A stretch of DNA of 64,000 nucleotides from Flavobacterium seoulense (lineage in GTDB: Bacteria; Bacteroidota; Bacteroidia; Flavobacteriales; Flavobacteriaceae), in contig NZ_JNCA01000024.1 of the NCBI RefSeq assembly GCF_000695795.1, forward strand, positions 27,206 to 91,205, in the 5' to 3' direction. A program made the translations under genes and the position numbers. Positions 43,697 through 53,016 of this stretch are shown here, in pieces. Each line of letters begins with the position of its first letter. Positions within the stretch are counted from its first letter, which is position 1. The notes under the pieces were generated by a model that worked only from the letters and a program-made list of their open reading frames with translations, searched no databases and was not told the origin of the DNA.

Positions 43697-43932
43697 AGAC
43701 GCTATTGAATCTCGTTTAAAGCTCCCTGGTTCTCGTTTGCAACAAGGATCTACTTCATTTTTAAAACTAAAACCTTAAATACCTTAATGGTTTAAAAAAC
43801 GTTTTTTTCTCACATATACCATAAAAGCCAAAATTATTTTAAGTCGTTAGTATTTTTTCCAACGGTTTTTAATTTCATCTACTTACAGTTTACATTCCTT
43901 GTAAAATCTGGCTTTTTTACACAGAATCAACT

Positions 43933-44059
43933 TACTTAAATTTTTATCACAAAAAATACTTAAGTAAAAATACTTAATTATTTTTCTAAAACTGCGTTTT
44001 CGCAGCTTTTAATCAAAATTAAGCCCGTAATTTTGCTTTATAAATAAGTAAAATACTTA
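43933..44059. promoter_or_regulatory. Cluster of TACTTA/TAAGTA motifs upstream of the nitrate transporter
   Basis: TACTTA occurs at 43933, 43957, 43971 and 44054, and the inverse TAAGTA at 43961 and 44045; 43957-43966 is the perfect palindrome TACTTAAGTA. A short GC-rich hairpin (CTGCG-TTTT-CGCAG, 43992-44005) lies between them. The arrangement suggests binding sites for a regulator of nitrate uptake. This is inference. Confidence 0.35.
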
Positions 44060-44114
44060 GAAATAAGTTTTCTGCTTAGATAAAAAACAATACAAACGAT
44101 TAAATATTTTGGTT

Positions 44115-45503
44115 ATGAGTTCAATTTCAACAAATCAACCGCTTTCTAGTTTAAACATTTTTAGTGGTAAAGGCGTTCAAATGCGTACCTTTCACATTAC
44201 ATGGTTAACATTTTTCTTTTCATTTTTTGCATGGTTTGGTATGGCATCACTTATGCCAATCGCTAAAGAACAATTGCATCTGACAAAAGACCAATTAGGT
44301 AACATTCAAATTGCAGCTGTATCGGCAACCATTATCGCCCGATTATTAATTGGCCGATTAGTAGATAAATTTGGTCCAAGGCTAACTTATACTTGGTTAT
44401 TAATCATTTGTTCTGTACCTGTTTTATTAATTGGTACTTCACAGTCTTACGAAAGCTTTTTGTTTTTTAGATTAGCTATTGGGGTTATTGGTGCTTCATT
44501 TGTAATTACACAATTTCATACTTCGGTAATGTTTGCTCCATCTATTAAAGGAACAGCTAATGCCACGGCAGGAGGATTTGGTAATGCAGGTGCCGGTTTA
44601 GCTAATATTGCCATGCCGCTTATTGCTGCAGGATTCGTAGGATTAGGAATATGTACTCCAGAAGATAGCTGGAGATACGCCATGATTGTTCCGGGAGTAT
44701 TATTATTGTTTTTTGCTTTCATCTATTTTAGATATACTAAAGATTTACCTAATGGTAATTATAAAGAACTTGGAATTGAAAAAGAAAATAAAGAAAATAC
44801 ATTCATGCTGGCTGTTAAAGATTACCGTACCTGGGTTTTAACTATCGCTTATGCTGCTTGTTTTGGTGTTGAAATCACTATTGATAATTTTGCTCCAATT
44901 TATTTTACAGATACTTTTGGTGCCAGTCTGAAAACAGCGGGAATCTGTGCTGGAATTTTTGGATTAATTAATCTTTTTGCAAGACCATTAGGAGGTATCG
45001 TTGCTGACAAAGTAGGTAAAAGCTATGGTTTTTCAGGAAAAAATTTATTGCTTGCATTACTACTTGTTGTAGAAGGTATAGGCGTTATTTTCTTTGGTAT
45101 GACTAATCAATTAGGAGTTGCTATCTTTTTAATGTTCTTGTTCGGGATGAGCTTAAAAATGGCAAATGGAGCAACTTATAGTCTTGTACCATTTATTAAT
45201 CCAAAAGCTGTGGGAAGTGTAGCTGGAATTGTAGGAGCAGGTGGAAATATTGGAGCTATGTTAATTGCTTTTTTATTCAAAGCTAAAGCTGTTAAGTTTT
45301 CTAAAGATGTAATTAACGAAAGTGGAGTATCTCAAACTAAAGATTTAATTGATTACACCAATGCGTTTTACATATTAGGAATTATCGTTTTTATAACAGG
45401 AATCATTGTTTTGGCTGTAAAATTTGCAGTAAAAGATAAAGAAGTCGAGCAATTACCTTCAAATACTAATTTGGCATATCAAACAGTAAAAGTAAAATCT
45501 TAA
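44115..45503 (+). CDS. Nitrate/nitrite transporter, NarK/NNP family (MFS)
   Basis: About 462 residues from the ATG at 44115 (a TTG lies six bases earlier). It has twelve predicted helices. The NNP family signature is present: AGGFGNAGAGLANIAMPL in helix 5, with the matching VGAGGNIGAMLIAFLF in the second half. RLLIGRLVDKFGPR is the MFS loop 2-3 motif. It imports nitrate or exchanges nitrate and nitrite. No nitrate or nitrite reductase gene is within the window. It has its own long regulatory region and a strong terminator, so it is monocistronic. Confidence 0.9.
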   Translation: MSSISTNQPLSSLNIFSGKGVQMRTFHITWLTFFFSFFAWFGMASLMPIAKEQLHLTKDQLGNIQIAAVSATIIARLLIGRLVDKFGPRLTYTWLLIICSVPVLLIGTSQSYESFLFFRLAIGVIGASFVITQFHTSVMFAPSIKGTANATAGGFGNAGAGLANIAMPLIAAGFVGLGICTPEDSWRYAMIVPGVLLLFFAFIYFRYTKDLPNGNYKELGIEKENKENTFMLAVKDYRTWVLTIAYAACFGVEITIDNFAPIYFTDTFGASLKTAGICAGIFGLINLFARPLGGIVADKVGKSYGFSGKNLLLALLLVVEGIGVIFFGMTNQLGVAIFLMFLFGMSLKMANGATYSLVPFINPKAVGSVAGIVGAGGNIGAMLIAFLFKAKAVKFSKDVINESGVSQTKDLIDYTNAFYILGIIVFITGIIVLAVKFAVKDKEVEQLPSNTNLAYQTVKVKS

Positions 45504-45826
45504 ATTGCTTCGCCGATTCGCTTCGTTCGGGTCATAAAGAAATATAGAACTTCGAATATTGTTTAAAAAGAAAGGCAGCCTGTATTCAGACTGCCTTTCT
45601 TTTTAAATACATTTTTTATAGTTCAATCGTAGTATTTTATAAACCAACTAATTGCTCTGAGAATCCTTTCATCCCTGTCATAAAAGTTACTTTAAAATTA
45701 TTCTAAATTATTTTTACAAACACCTCGGAATTTACATACTAAATTCGTATCTTCAACATTACAAAACAAATACCACATTCGCATACGATTTAACTGAAAC
45801 CTATTTAACCATTAAATCTATACATT
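45504..45826. other. Intergenic region between nitrate transporter and tonB
   Basis: About 320 bases. It begins with a GC-richer stretch (TTCGCCGATTCGCTTCGTTCG, about 45509-45529) that resembles pieces of flavobacterial dispersed repeats. A strong terminator (45565-45604) and an AT-rich promoter region follow. No gene is seen. Confidence 0.5.
45565..45604 (+). terminator. Terminator after the nitrate transporter
   Basis: A perfect 14-base stem (45565-45578 with 45591-45604), 12-base loop and T-rich 3' side. Confidence 0.85.
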
Positions 45827-46675
45827 ATGTCACAACACAGTCTTTATGAAAGCAACTGGATTAATCTAGTTTTCGAAAACAGAAACAAAGAGTACGGCGC
45901 TTTTCAACTACGTCAGGAAACAACCAAAACTTCTTTTAACGCTCTTTTTACCGGAATTTTATTGTGTGCTGCATTAATACTGTTGCCCAAATTACTCAGC
46001 CATCCACAAGAAATTACTGCTCCCAATGTTCCTGACATTATAGATACTGTAGTACAGCTAGACAATATTTACTCTAATCAAGAAGAACCAATGGCAGCTG
46101 CTCCGGCTCCTCTTCAGGCACAAGAACAAACTCCTACTGAAGTAATTGATAAAACCCAACTTATTAACCCAACTGTTGTGACTGCAACACTGGCAACTCC
46201 TGTTGTAGAATTTACCACAGCGACAACTAATCCTGTAGACAGCACAACTGATAGACTAGTTGTTGCTGGTTCTGGAAATGGAAATGGCGAAGGTGTTCTT
46301 AACGGCACAGGAACTGGTTCAAATTCTGCAACAGGAACTTCAACTGGCAATGGAAACGAATTACTAATGGCAGAAACTTTAGACAGTAAGCCTCAATTTC
46401 CGGGAGGAATTGAAAAATTCTACCGTTACATAGGAAATCATTTCACTAGTCCGGTACTAGATGAAAATAGAAACGTTCGCATTTTTGTTTCTTTTGTAGT
46501 CGAAAAAGACGGTAGCATGAGCAATATAAAAGTACTTAATAAACCAGGGCAAGCTTTGGAAAAAGAAGCCATTCGCGTGTTGCAATCTATAAAAGTAAAA
46601 TGGACTCCGGGAATATTAAATTCAAAACCGGTAAGAACGGCCTACAACCTACCTATTGTTGTACAAGTAGATTAA
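45827..46675 (+). CDS. TonB-family energy transducer
   Basis: A 282-residue protein. Its cytoplasmic start, SNWINLVFENRNKEYGAFQLR, is typical of Bacteroidetes TonB proteins. One membrane helix follows at about 40-57. The periplasmic linker (about 60-190) is Thr/Ala/Gly-rich rather than the usual Pro-Lys run. The TonB C-terminal domain (about 195-282) has PQFPGGIEKFYRYIGNHF, VRIFVSFVVEKDGSMSNI and WTPGILNSKPVRTAYNLPI. It would pass proton-motive energy to outer-membrane receptors, but no exbB/exbD or TonB-dependent receptor is adjacent. Confidence 0.93.
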   Translation: MSQHSLYESNWINLVFENRNKEYGAFQLRQETTKTSFNALFTGILLCAALILLPKLLSHPQEITAPNVPDIIDTVVQLDNIYSNQEEPMAAAPAPLQAQEQTPTEVIDKTQLINPTVVTATLATPVVEFTTATTNPVDSTTDRLVVAGSGNGNGEGVLNGTGTGSNSATGTSTGNGNELLMAETLDSKPQFPGGIEKFYRYIGNHFTSPVLDENRNVRIFVSFVVEKDGSMSNIKVLNKPGQALEKEAIRVLQSIKVKWTPGILNSKPVRTAYNLPIVVQVD

Positions 46676-46696
46676 TTTGTTTTTTGAATCAAAATT

Positions 46697-46727
46697 AAAA
46701 GCAGTCTTAGCGCTGCTTTTATATTTT
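46697..46727 (+). terminator. Terminator after tonB
   Basis: AAAAGCAG (46697-46704) pairs with CTGCTTTT (46713-46720) around an 8-base loop, followed by ATATTTTT. Confidence 0.7.
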
Positions 46728-46788
46728 TATAACAAATCCAGCCAAAAGCTTCACTAGCTAAAACACCACTTTTTAAATCAACATTGCG

Positions 46789-46796
46789 TATATTTG
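46789..46796 (+). promoter_or_regulatory. Candidate -7 box of lipA
   Basis: A perfect TATATTTG, 19 bases before the lipA start codon. Confidence 0.5.
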
Positions 46797-46814
46797 TAGC
46801 CTTAAAATTGATTT

Positions 46815-47714
46815 ATGGAAACTGTTTTAGATACAACTGCACCAATTACTGCCCAAGGCGCAGCCGAACCAAGCGTAGCTAAGCCTAAATGGTTAAAAGT
46901 AAAATTACCTATCGGAAAAAAATATACTGAGCTTCGTGGCTTAGTCGATAAATACAGCTTAAATACCATTTGTACTTCAGGAAGTTGTCCTAATATGGGC
47001 GAATGCTGGGGTGAAGGTACTGCAACCTTTATGATTTTAGGAAATACTTGTACGCGCTCCTGCGGATTTTGTGGTGTAAAAACAGGTCGTCCTGAAACTG
47101 TAGATTGGGATGAACCTGAAAAAGTAGCCCGTTCTATAAAAATCATGAATATTAAGCATGCTGTAATTACAAGTGTTGACCGAGATGATTTAAAAGATGG
47201 TGGTTCCATTATTTGGATTGAAACCGTAAAAGCCATTCGCAGAATGAACCCTAATACTACACTTGAAACACTAATTCCTGATTTTCAAGGTATCGAAAGA
47301 AATATTGACCGTCTTGTAGAAGCTAATCCTGAAGTCGTTTCTCATAACATGGAAACTGTTCGCCGATTAACCCGTGAAGTACGTATTCAGGCAAAATATG
47401 ACCGTAGTTTAGAAGTATTGCGTTACTTAAAAGAGAAAGGAATTAACAGAACCAAATCAGGAATCATGTTAGGTCTTGGTGAAGAAGAAGAAGAAGTATT
47501 CCAAACACTGAGAGATTTGCGCGCTGCCAATGTAGATGTAGTAACTCTGGGTCAGTACTTACAGCCTAGTAAAAAACACTTACCTGTTAAGGAATTTATT
47601 ACACCGGAACAATTTGCTAAATACGAACAATTTGGCTTAGAATTAGGATTCCGTCACGTAGAAAGCGGACCATTAGTTCGTTCTTCATACAAAGCACAAA
47701 AACATATTCTTTAA
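46815..47714 (+). CDS. lipA: Lipoyl synthase
   Basis: A 299-residue radical-SAM enzyme that inserts two sulfurs into octanoyl groups on lipoyl domains. The auxiliary cluster cysteines are Cys53, Cys58 and Cys64 ([12 protein letters not shown]). The radical-SAM cysteines are Cys79, Cys83 and Cys86 (CTRSCGFC). GLGEEEEEV and the late RSSYKAQ segment, whose Ser ligates the auxiliary cluster, are also present. It is followed by gapA after 23 bases. No lipB is nearby. Confidence 0.97.
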   Translation: METVLDTTAPITAQGAAEPSVAKPKWLKVKLPIGKKYTELRGLVDKYSLNTICTSGSCPNMGECWGEGTATFMILGNTCTRSCGFCGVKTGRPETVDWDEPEKVARSIKIMNIKHAVITSVDRDDLKDGGSIIWIETVKAIRRMNPNTTLETLIPDFQGIERNIDRLVEANPEVVSHNMETVRRLTREVRIQAKYDRSLEVLRYLKEKGINRTKSGIMLGLGEEEEEVFQTLRDLRAANVDVVTLGQYLQPSKKHLPVKEFITPEQFAKYEQFGLELGFRHVESGPLVRSSYKAQKHIL

Positions 47715-47737
47715 TACCCTAAAGTTTACATAAAAAA

Positions 47738-48733
47738 TTGAAAACAAGAATTGCCATCAATGGTTTTGGTCGAATTGGCCGAAACCTTTTCCGTCTACTT
47801 TTAAATCATCCCGAAATAGAAGTTGTCGCTATCAATGATATTGCCGACACTAAAACTATGGCGCATTTAATAAAATACGACAGTATTCACGGCGTTTTGC
47901 CTCATACTGTAGTCTCTGACGAGACAGGCTTTACAATTGATGGAAAACATTTTGCGTTTTTTCACGAAAAATCAATTGCAAATCTTAACTGGAGCACACT
48001 AAACATTGATTTTGTAATTGAATCAACAGGAAAATACAAAACCCACGAAGATTTAAACCAGCATATTATTGCAGGTGCTAAAAAAGTAATTCTTTCGGCA
48101 CCTTCAGAAGTAGATACTATCAAAACTGTAGTTTTAGGAGTTAACGAACATATACTTGACGGAACCGAAAAAATTATTTCTAATGCGAGCTGCACTACTA
48201 ACAATGCCGCTCCAATGATTAAAATAATCGATGATCTTTGCGGAATTGAACAAGCTTACATTACTACAATTCACTCATTTACCACAGATCAAAGTTTACA
48301 CGACCAGCCACACAAGGATTTACGAAGAGCTCGTGGTGCCAGTCAGTCAATTGTTCCTACAACAACAGGAGCAGCTAAAGCTTTAACAAAAATTTTTACT
48401 AACTTAGAAGGCAAAATTGGAGGATGTGGTATTCGTGTTCCCGTTCCCGATGGTTCTTTGACTGATATTACCTTTAATGTAAAAACAGCTGTCTCGATAG
48501 AAGAAATTAACGAAGCTTTTAAATCAGCTTCACAAAATGAACTAAAAGGAATTTTAGATTATACCGAAGATCCTATCGTTTCTGTTGACATTCTTGGAAA
48601 TAGAAACTCCTGTTTATTTGACGCTCAACTTACTTCTGTTATTGACAAAATGGTTAAAGTAGTGGGTTGGTACGACAATGAAATTGGTTATTCATCACGA
48701 TTAATAGATTTGATACTTTTGACAAAACCTTAA
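47738..48733 (+). CDS. gapA: Type I glyceraldehyde-3-phosphate dehydrogenase
   Basis: A 331-residue enzyme of glycolysis. The start is a TTG (KTRIAINGFGRIGRN follows), with no ATG in a sensible position. NAD-binding residues are GFGRIGR and Asp34 (AINDIAD), which favours NAD over NADP. The catalytic Cys152 is in SNASCTTN and the partner His in TTIHSFTTDQ. RRARGASQSIVPTTTGAAKA and the final GWYDNEIGYSSRL are standard. It sits between lipA and a hybrid histidine kinase gene 13 bases downstream. Confidence 0.94.
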   Translation: MKTRIAINGFGRIGRNLFRLLLNHPEIEVVAINDIADTKTMAHLIKYDSIHGVLPHTVVSDETGFTIDGKHFAFFHEKSIANLNWSTLNIDFVIESTGKYKTHEDLNQHIIAGAKKVILSAPSEVDTIKTVVLGVNEHILDGTEKIISNASCTTNNAAPMIKIIDDLCGIEQAYITTIHSFTTDQSLHDQPHKDLRRARGASQSIVPTTTGAAKALTKIFTNLEGKIGGCGIRVPVPDGSLTDITFNVKTAVSIEEINEAFKSASQNELKGILDYTEDPIVSVDILGNRNSCLFDAQLTSVIDKMVKVVGWYDNEIGYSSRLIDLILLTKP

Positions 48734-48746
48734 TCAAAGTAAATAA

Positions 48747-50927
48747 ATGAAATTACAAATCAAGTATCTGATTTTCGTTATTTTATTTAATTCAACCCTG
48801 TATTCCCAAAAAGAAGAAACAGACAGCATTAGCTATTACAATAATTTAGCTAACAAAAACAGTAAGCTAAATCAATTTAAAGAAGTTTTTTTCTTCACTC
48901 AAAAAGCAATTAATTACGCTCAAGAGCATTCAAAAACTAAAGAACAAGCGATCCAGACAGCAAAATTGGGTCGCTTGTATTTTGGTTTAAAAAAATACGA
49001 TGATGCCATTGAAAAACTTACCGAAAGCATCAATTTATTTAAAACACACAGCCCTTCTCCCGAATATGCCAAAGCCTATTATTATCTGGGATTAAGCCAC
49101 ATTGCTAAAAAGAATTACAAAGCAGCCGAAACCGCTATTAATAAAACCGCTGCTATTTCTAAAGCTTTACAAATTGATGAAAACATTGACCTAATTCAAC
49201 TTCAAAAAGCAATTATTTATCGTGCCAATCAAAAATTTGACATTGCTTCACGCATCTTAAATTCTATTATTTCAAAGCCTGACAATCCGAAAAACATGGA
49301 TAATAAAGCGGAAGCTTTGTACCAAATGGGATTAATTGAAGAATACAACAATCGAAATAATTTAGCGCTTAGCTACTACAACAAAGCTTTAAATCTGAAT
49401 GCTAAAAACCAAAATTTAGATCAAAAATCGAATATTTTATTAGCAATTAGTCTTGTTTATGATAAAATGCTTGATAAAAGCAATGCCTATTCTTTTTTAA
49501 AATTACATTTGAATTTAAAAGAAAGTATTGCTATTTCACTTAATGAAAAACTCGGAATAAATGATTATGAAGCTTTCAAGAAAAATCAAGAAAAACTAAA
49601 TACAGCCCGAATTAATAAACAAAAACAAGAAGAAGAAAAAACAAAAAGATTCTCCAGATTAATCAATTATTTATCAGTTGCCCTGATTGCTATTCTTTCA
49701 TTATTGAGTTTTTCATTGTATAGAAATAATATTATTCGAAAAAAATCCAACTTATTATTGCAAGAAAAAAACGACGAACTTTTATTAGCTAAAGAAAAAA
49801 CAGAAAAAGCTTCGAATGCCAGAGCTGATTTTTTATCCATCGTAAGTCATGAATTAAGAACACCACTCAATGCCATTAACGGAATTACTCATCTTTTATT
49901 AGAAGAAAATCCTAAGAAAACCCAGCTCCATTATCTTAATTCTTTACAATATTCAGGACACTACTTAACTTCTTTTATCAATGATATTTTAGAAATTAAT
50001 AAAATTGATTCTAATAAAATCCAACTTGAGTTTGTGAACTTTAATCTAAAGCAATTGTTAGAAGATATTCAAAATTCATTAATCGAAGTTGCTACAAAAA
50101 ACAGAAATCAGTTTTTACTCGAAATTGATCCAAATATCCCCAATAACCTCATTGGAGACCCCATAAAATTGTCACAAATATTCATGAATCTGATTAACAA
50201 TGCGCTAAAATTCACTAAAAATGGAAAAGTGAGCGTTGTTGCTCAACTAGAATCTTTTGAAGAACAAAAAGCCATTATTCTTTTTGAAATAATTGATACA
50301 GGAATAGGAATTCCTTCTGAAAAAATTGATAGCGTTTTTGACAGTTTTTCCCAAGGTTCTACCGAAATTAATAGAAAATATGGCGGAACAGGTCTTGGTT
50401 TAACTATTGTAAAAAAACTATTAAATTTATTAGACAGCGAAATTCATGTAAAAAGTGAATTAGGCGAAGGTGCTACTTTTTCGTTCAAATTAGCCTTAAC
50501 TGCAAATAATATTCATACAATATTAGAACCAATCGAAGAAAAGAAATTTGATCTTTCGGCAATAAAAGGCAAAAACATTTTAGTTGTTGAAGACAATAAA
50601 ATCAATCAAATGATTACTAAAAGAATGCTCGAAAACAAAGAAATTATTTGCGAAGTAATTGACAATGGAGAAGATGCAATTCAGGCAGTAAAAAGCAAGA
50701 ATTATGATTTAGTTTTAATGGATGTTCACCTCCCAGGCATCAATGGAACTATTGCTACAAAAGAAATCAGAAATTTTGACACAACCACACCCATCATTGC
50801 AATGACGGCTATTTCGCTAAATGAAAACAGAGAAATGCTACTTTCTTTTGGCATGAATGATGTCATTACAAAACCATTTATTCCTCAGGATTTTTATAAT
50901 TTATTATGTAAATTTCTAACTAATTAA
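48747..50927 (+). CDS. Hybrid sensor histidine kinase with TPR sensor region
   Basis: A 726-residue protein: signal sequence (about 1-20), a periplasmic TPR region (about 30-260; AYYYLGLSHIAKKNYKAAETAI, ALYQMGLIEEYNNRNNLALSYY), a membrane helix near 308-326 (LSVALIAILSLLSFSLY) and a coiled linker. The HisKA box has phospho-acceptor His368 in SHELRTPLNAI. The HATPase has NLINNALKFTKNGK, DTGIGIPSEKID and GGTGLGLTIVKKLL. The C-terminal receiver has Asp659 in LVLMDVHLPG and Lys in ITKPF. There is no DNA-binding domain, so phosphate must pass to another protein. It overlaps the convergent purine phosphorylase gene by four bases. Confidence 0.93.
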   Translation: MKLQIKYLIFVILFNSTLYSQKEETDSISYYNNLANKNSKLNQFKEVFFFTQKAINYAQEHSKTKEQAIQTAKLGRLYFGLKKYDDAIEKLTESINLFKTHSPSPEYAKAYYYLGLSHIAKKNYKAAETAINKTAAISKALQIDENIDLIQLQKAIIYRANQKFDIASRILNSIISKPDNPKNMDNKAEALYQMGLIEEYNNRNNLALSYYNKALNLNAKNQNLDQKSNILLAISLVYDKMLDKSNAYSFLKLHLNLKESIAISLNEKLGINDYEAFKKNQEKLNTARINKQKQEEEKTKRFSRLINYLSVALIAILSLLSFSLYRNNIIRKKSNLLLQEKNDELLLAKEKTEKASNARADFLSIVSHELRTPLNAINGITHLLLEENPKKTQLHYLNSLQYSGHYLTSFINDILEINKIDSNKIQLEFVNFNLKQLLEDIQNSLIEVATKNRNQFLLEIDPNIPNNLIGDPIKLSQIFMNLINNALKFTKNGKVSVVAQLESFEEQKAIILFEIIDTGIGIPSEKIDSVFDSFSQGSTEINRKYGGTGLGLTIVKKLLNLLDSEIHVKSELGEGATFSFKLALTANNIHTILEPIEEKKFDLSAIKGKNILVVEDNKINQMITKRMLENKEIICEVIDNGEDAIQAVKSKNYDLVLMDVHLPGINGTIATKEIRNFDTTTPIIAMTAISLNENREMLLSFGMNDVITKPFIPQDFYNLLCKFLTN

Positions 50928-51736
50928 TAACTTAAAATTAATTCTTTAATTAGCATTCTAACCTTAGGTTCGGCTTTTCTTGCTGCTTCTAAAACTTCTT
51001 CATGAGAAATAGTTTCGATACTTTCTTCGTTCCCCATATCAGTAATTACCGAAATACCAAAAGTCTCTAAATCCATGTGTCGTGCCACTATTACTTCAGG
51101 AACTGTTGACATTCCTACACAATCGGCACCAAGAATTTTTACCATTTTGTATTCAGCCAAAGTTTCAAATGTTGGCCCCTGTAAACCTAAATAAATTCCT
51201 TCTTTGACTTCAATCTTGTTTTTTAGTGCTATTCCTTTTGCCTGAGCAATCATTTTTTTCGAATAAGCCTCACTCATATTTACGAATCTTGGTCCAAAAC
51301 GTTCATCGTTTTTCCCTCGCAAAGGATGTTCGGGAACCATATTAATGTGATCGGTAATAAGAACAATATCGCCCACTTTATAATTAGGATTTACACCTCC
51401 CGAAGCATTGGAAACAATTAATTTTTCAATACCTAAATATTTCATTACACGCACCGGAAAAGTAACTTCCTGCATCGAATAACCTTCATAATAATGAAAA
51501 CGACCTTGCATCGCTACTACTTTTTTAGTTCCAATGGTTCCAAAAACCAAAGCGCCTTTATGTCCCTGAACAGTCGAAACAGGAAAATTAGGAATTTCAG
51601 CATAAGGCAAAGTGAATTCTATCTGAATATCATCTGTAAAACTGCCTAATCCTGAACCTAGGATTACTCCATATTCGGGAGTAAAATTAATTTTCGATTG
51701 TATAAAACTAACGGTTTCTTGTACTTGTTCCCACAT
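50924..51736 (-). CDS. Purine-nucleoside phosphorylase (trimeric PNP-I type)
   Basis: A 270-residue enzyme that splits purine nucleosides with phosphate. Motifs of the trimeric inosine/guanosine class are present: GVILGSGLGSF, VQGHKGALVFG, MQGRFHYYEGYSMQEVTFPVRVM, ASGGVNP, and GPTFETLAEYKM with VGMSTVPEVIVARH. It overlaps the end of lpxK by 29 bases on the same strand, so its expression depends on the lpxK transcript. Confidence 0.94.
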   Translation of the reverse strand: MWEQVQETVSFIQSKINFTPEYGVILGSGLGSFTDDIQIEFTLPYAEIPNFPVSTVQGHKGALVFGTIGTKKVVAMQGRFHYYEGYSMQEVTFPVRVMKYLGIEKLIVSNASGGVNPNYKVGDIVLITDHINMVPEHPLRGKNDERFGPRFVNMSEAYSKKMIAQAKGIALKNKIEVKEGIYLGLQGPTFETLAEYKMVKILGADCVGMSTVPEVIVARHMDLETFGISVITDMGNEESIETISHEEVLEAARKAEPKVRMLIKELILSY

Positions 51737-52736
51737 AATTTAAAATAGTTTTATCAAAATTATCACTGTCAGAAAGGAAAGAACTTTTTATAGGTAAATA
51801 ATACAATTGTTCTTTTAAAACACTATTTTTTAACCTTACGTAATCTTTCTCGGTAGTAATAATGAGCTTATTTTGAGCTTTATCTTTAATATTTACCAAA
51901 TCATTTTCAGAAAAATGATGATGATCAGGAAAAACTAATTTCTCATCGTTATTGCTTTGCAAATAAGCAAAAAATGGTTCTGGTTTTGCTATTCCGGCAA
52001 GAAGTAATTTATCGGCATTTTTGATTTCATCAACTTTAATTGATTTACTTTCCGAATAAATAAATTCGTCATAATCAATATACGAAAAATACAATTCCTG
52101 ATTTGAATTCAACTTTAATCGAATTCTAATTTTATTTTGTTCTTCTATCGAAAGATTTTCAGGACATTTTGTAACAATAATAATGTTAGCTCTTTTGGAT
52201 CCACTTCTACTCTCACGCAAATTTCCTGTTGGCAACATAAAATCATCGGCATAAATATCACCATAAGAAGTGAGCAAAACATAAAATCCTGCTTTTACTT
52301 TTCGGTGCTGATAAGCATCATCCAGCAAAATCACTTCAGGTTTTGAAGGTTGCGAAAGCAATTGTTCAATACCATTTTTTCTATTAGCATCAACAGCGAT
52401 CTGAATGTTTGGGAATTTTTGATAAAACTGAAAAGGTTCGTCTCCTAAAACTGCAGCATTCGAATTGGCATCAGCCAAAACAAAACCTTCTGATTTTCGT
52501 TTATAACCACGGCTTAAAGTAGCCACTTTATATTTTGACGAAAGTAAACGAATTAAATATTCAATTTGTGGCGTTTTTCCAGTTCCGCCTACACTAAGAT
52601 TTCCAACAGCAATTATTGGTAAATCAAAAGTGTGAGATTTTAAAATTCCTTTATCAAAAAGAAAATTACGAATACTTGTAATGAATCCATACAAAATGGA
52701 AAAAGGAAAAAGTATTTTTCGAAGTAAATTTATCAT
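51708..52736 (-). CDS. lpxK: Tetraacyldisaccharide 4'-kinase
   Basis: A 342-residue inner-membrane kinase that adds the 4'-phosphate of lipid A. An N-terminal helix precedes the P-loop VGNLSVGGTGKTP (about 44-56). LSRGYKRKSEGFVL, LLDDAYQHRKV (Walker B region) and LLAGIAKPEPFFAYL with FPDHHHFSENDL are typical. Its ATG shares one base with the stop of the broken toxin gene upstream, and its 3' end overlaps the purine phosphorylase gene. Confidence 0.95.
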   Translation of the reverse strand: MINLLRKILFPFSILYGFITSIRNFLFDKGILKSHTFDLPIIAVGNLSVGGTGKTPQIEYLIRLLSSKYKVATLSRGYKRKSEGFVLADANSNAAVLGDEPFQFYQKFPNIQIAVDANRKNGIEQLLSQPSKPEVILLDDAYQHRKVKAGFYVLLTSYGDIYADDFMLPTGNLRESRSGSKRANIIIVTKCPENLSIEEQNKIRIRLKLNSNQELYFSYIDYDEFIYSESKSIKVDEIKNADKLLLAGIAKPEPFFAYLQSNNDEKLVFPDHHHFSENDLVNIKDKAQNKLIITTEKDYVRLKNSVLKEQLYYLPIKSSFLSDSDNFDKTILNYVGTSTRNR

Positions 52737-53016
52737 TATTTATCAGAATAGTGCCCCATTGCTGAAACTACAAAAACGGTTACAATATCGTCATCTACCT
52801 GATAAATCATTCGATCTCTTTGATTAATACGTCTTGACCAATAACCTGTATATTCATGTTTCAAAGGCTCAGGATTTCCAAATCCTTCGTATGGATTTTC
52901 AGTAAGCTCAATTAAATTTTAGCGATATTTTTAATTGAAATCTTATTTCCTGATTTTTTATGTTTTTCAATATCTTGATTTGCGACCTTAGTTACTTCAA
53001 CCCTAAACTTCCCCAT
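52736..53016 (-). pseudogene. Frameshifted Txe/YoeB-family toxin
   Basis: From the ATG at 53016 the frame reads MGKFRVEVTKVANQDIEKHK and so on to a TAA after about 34 codons. In another frame the sequence continues IELTENPYEGFGNPEPLKHE, TGYWSRRINQRDRMIY and VVSAMGHYSDK, a clear YoeB C-terminus. Restoring one T in the T-run near 52914-52922 would join both parts into a ~93-residue toxin. All catalytic residues (Glu of YEGFG, Arg of WSRR, the final His-Tyr) lie after the break, so the short product should be inactive. It overlaps the antitoxin gene by 25 bases and shares one base with the lpxK ATG. A sequencing error is possible. Confidence 0.88.

Larger units (their letters stand above)
41843..43793. 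other. Small accessory island flanked by half-arms of a dispersed repeat
   Basis: The left edge (41843-41861) is AAACCATTAAGGCATTAAG. The right edge (43774-43793) is its near-complement, CTTAAATACCTTAATGGTTT. An intact element with both arms within 65 bases is present at 38940-39004. The simplest reading is that the ~1.9 kb between the arms was inserted into one such element. It holds one ATPase gene with its own inverted-repeat flanks and a cluster of GGCTTTAGCC repeats. No transposase, integrase or clear target duplication is seen. Confidence 0.45.
43430..44114. other. Long intergenic region after the accessory gene
   Basis: About 680 bases with no credible gene. In order it holds: an imperfect hairpin near 43477-43502 (GCGCGGAAA/TTTTCCGTGC), a TTCCTCATTCTTCGGAATGA stretch (43544-43563), the GGCTTTAGCC repeat cluster, the right repeat arm (43774-43793), and the AT-rich upstream region of the nitrate transporter with repeated TACTTA motifs. 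Confidence 0.6.

Noticed and set aside
37789..43793. CRISPR array
   Set aside because: The repeated sequences here are inverted and widely spaced; there are no regularly spaced direct repeats with unique spacers and no cas genes.
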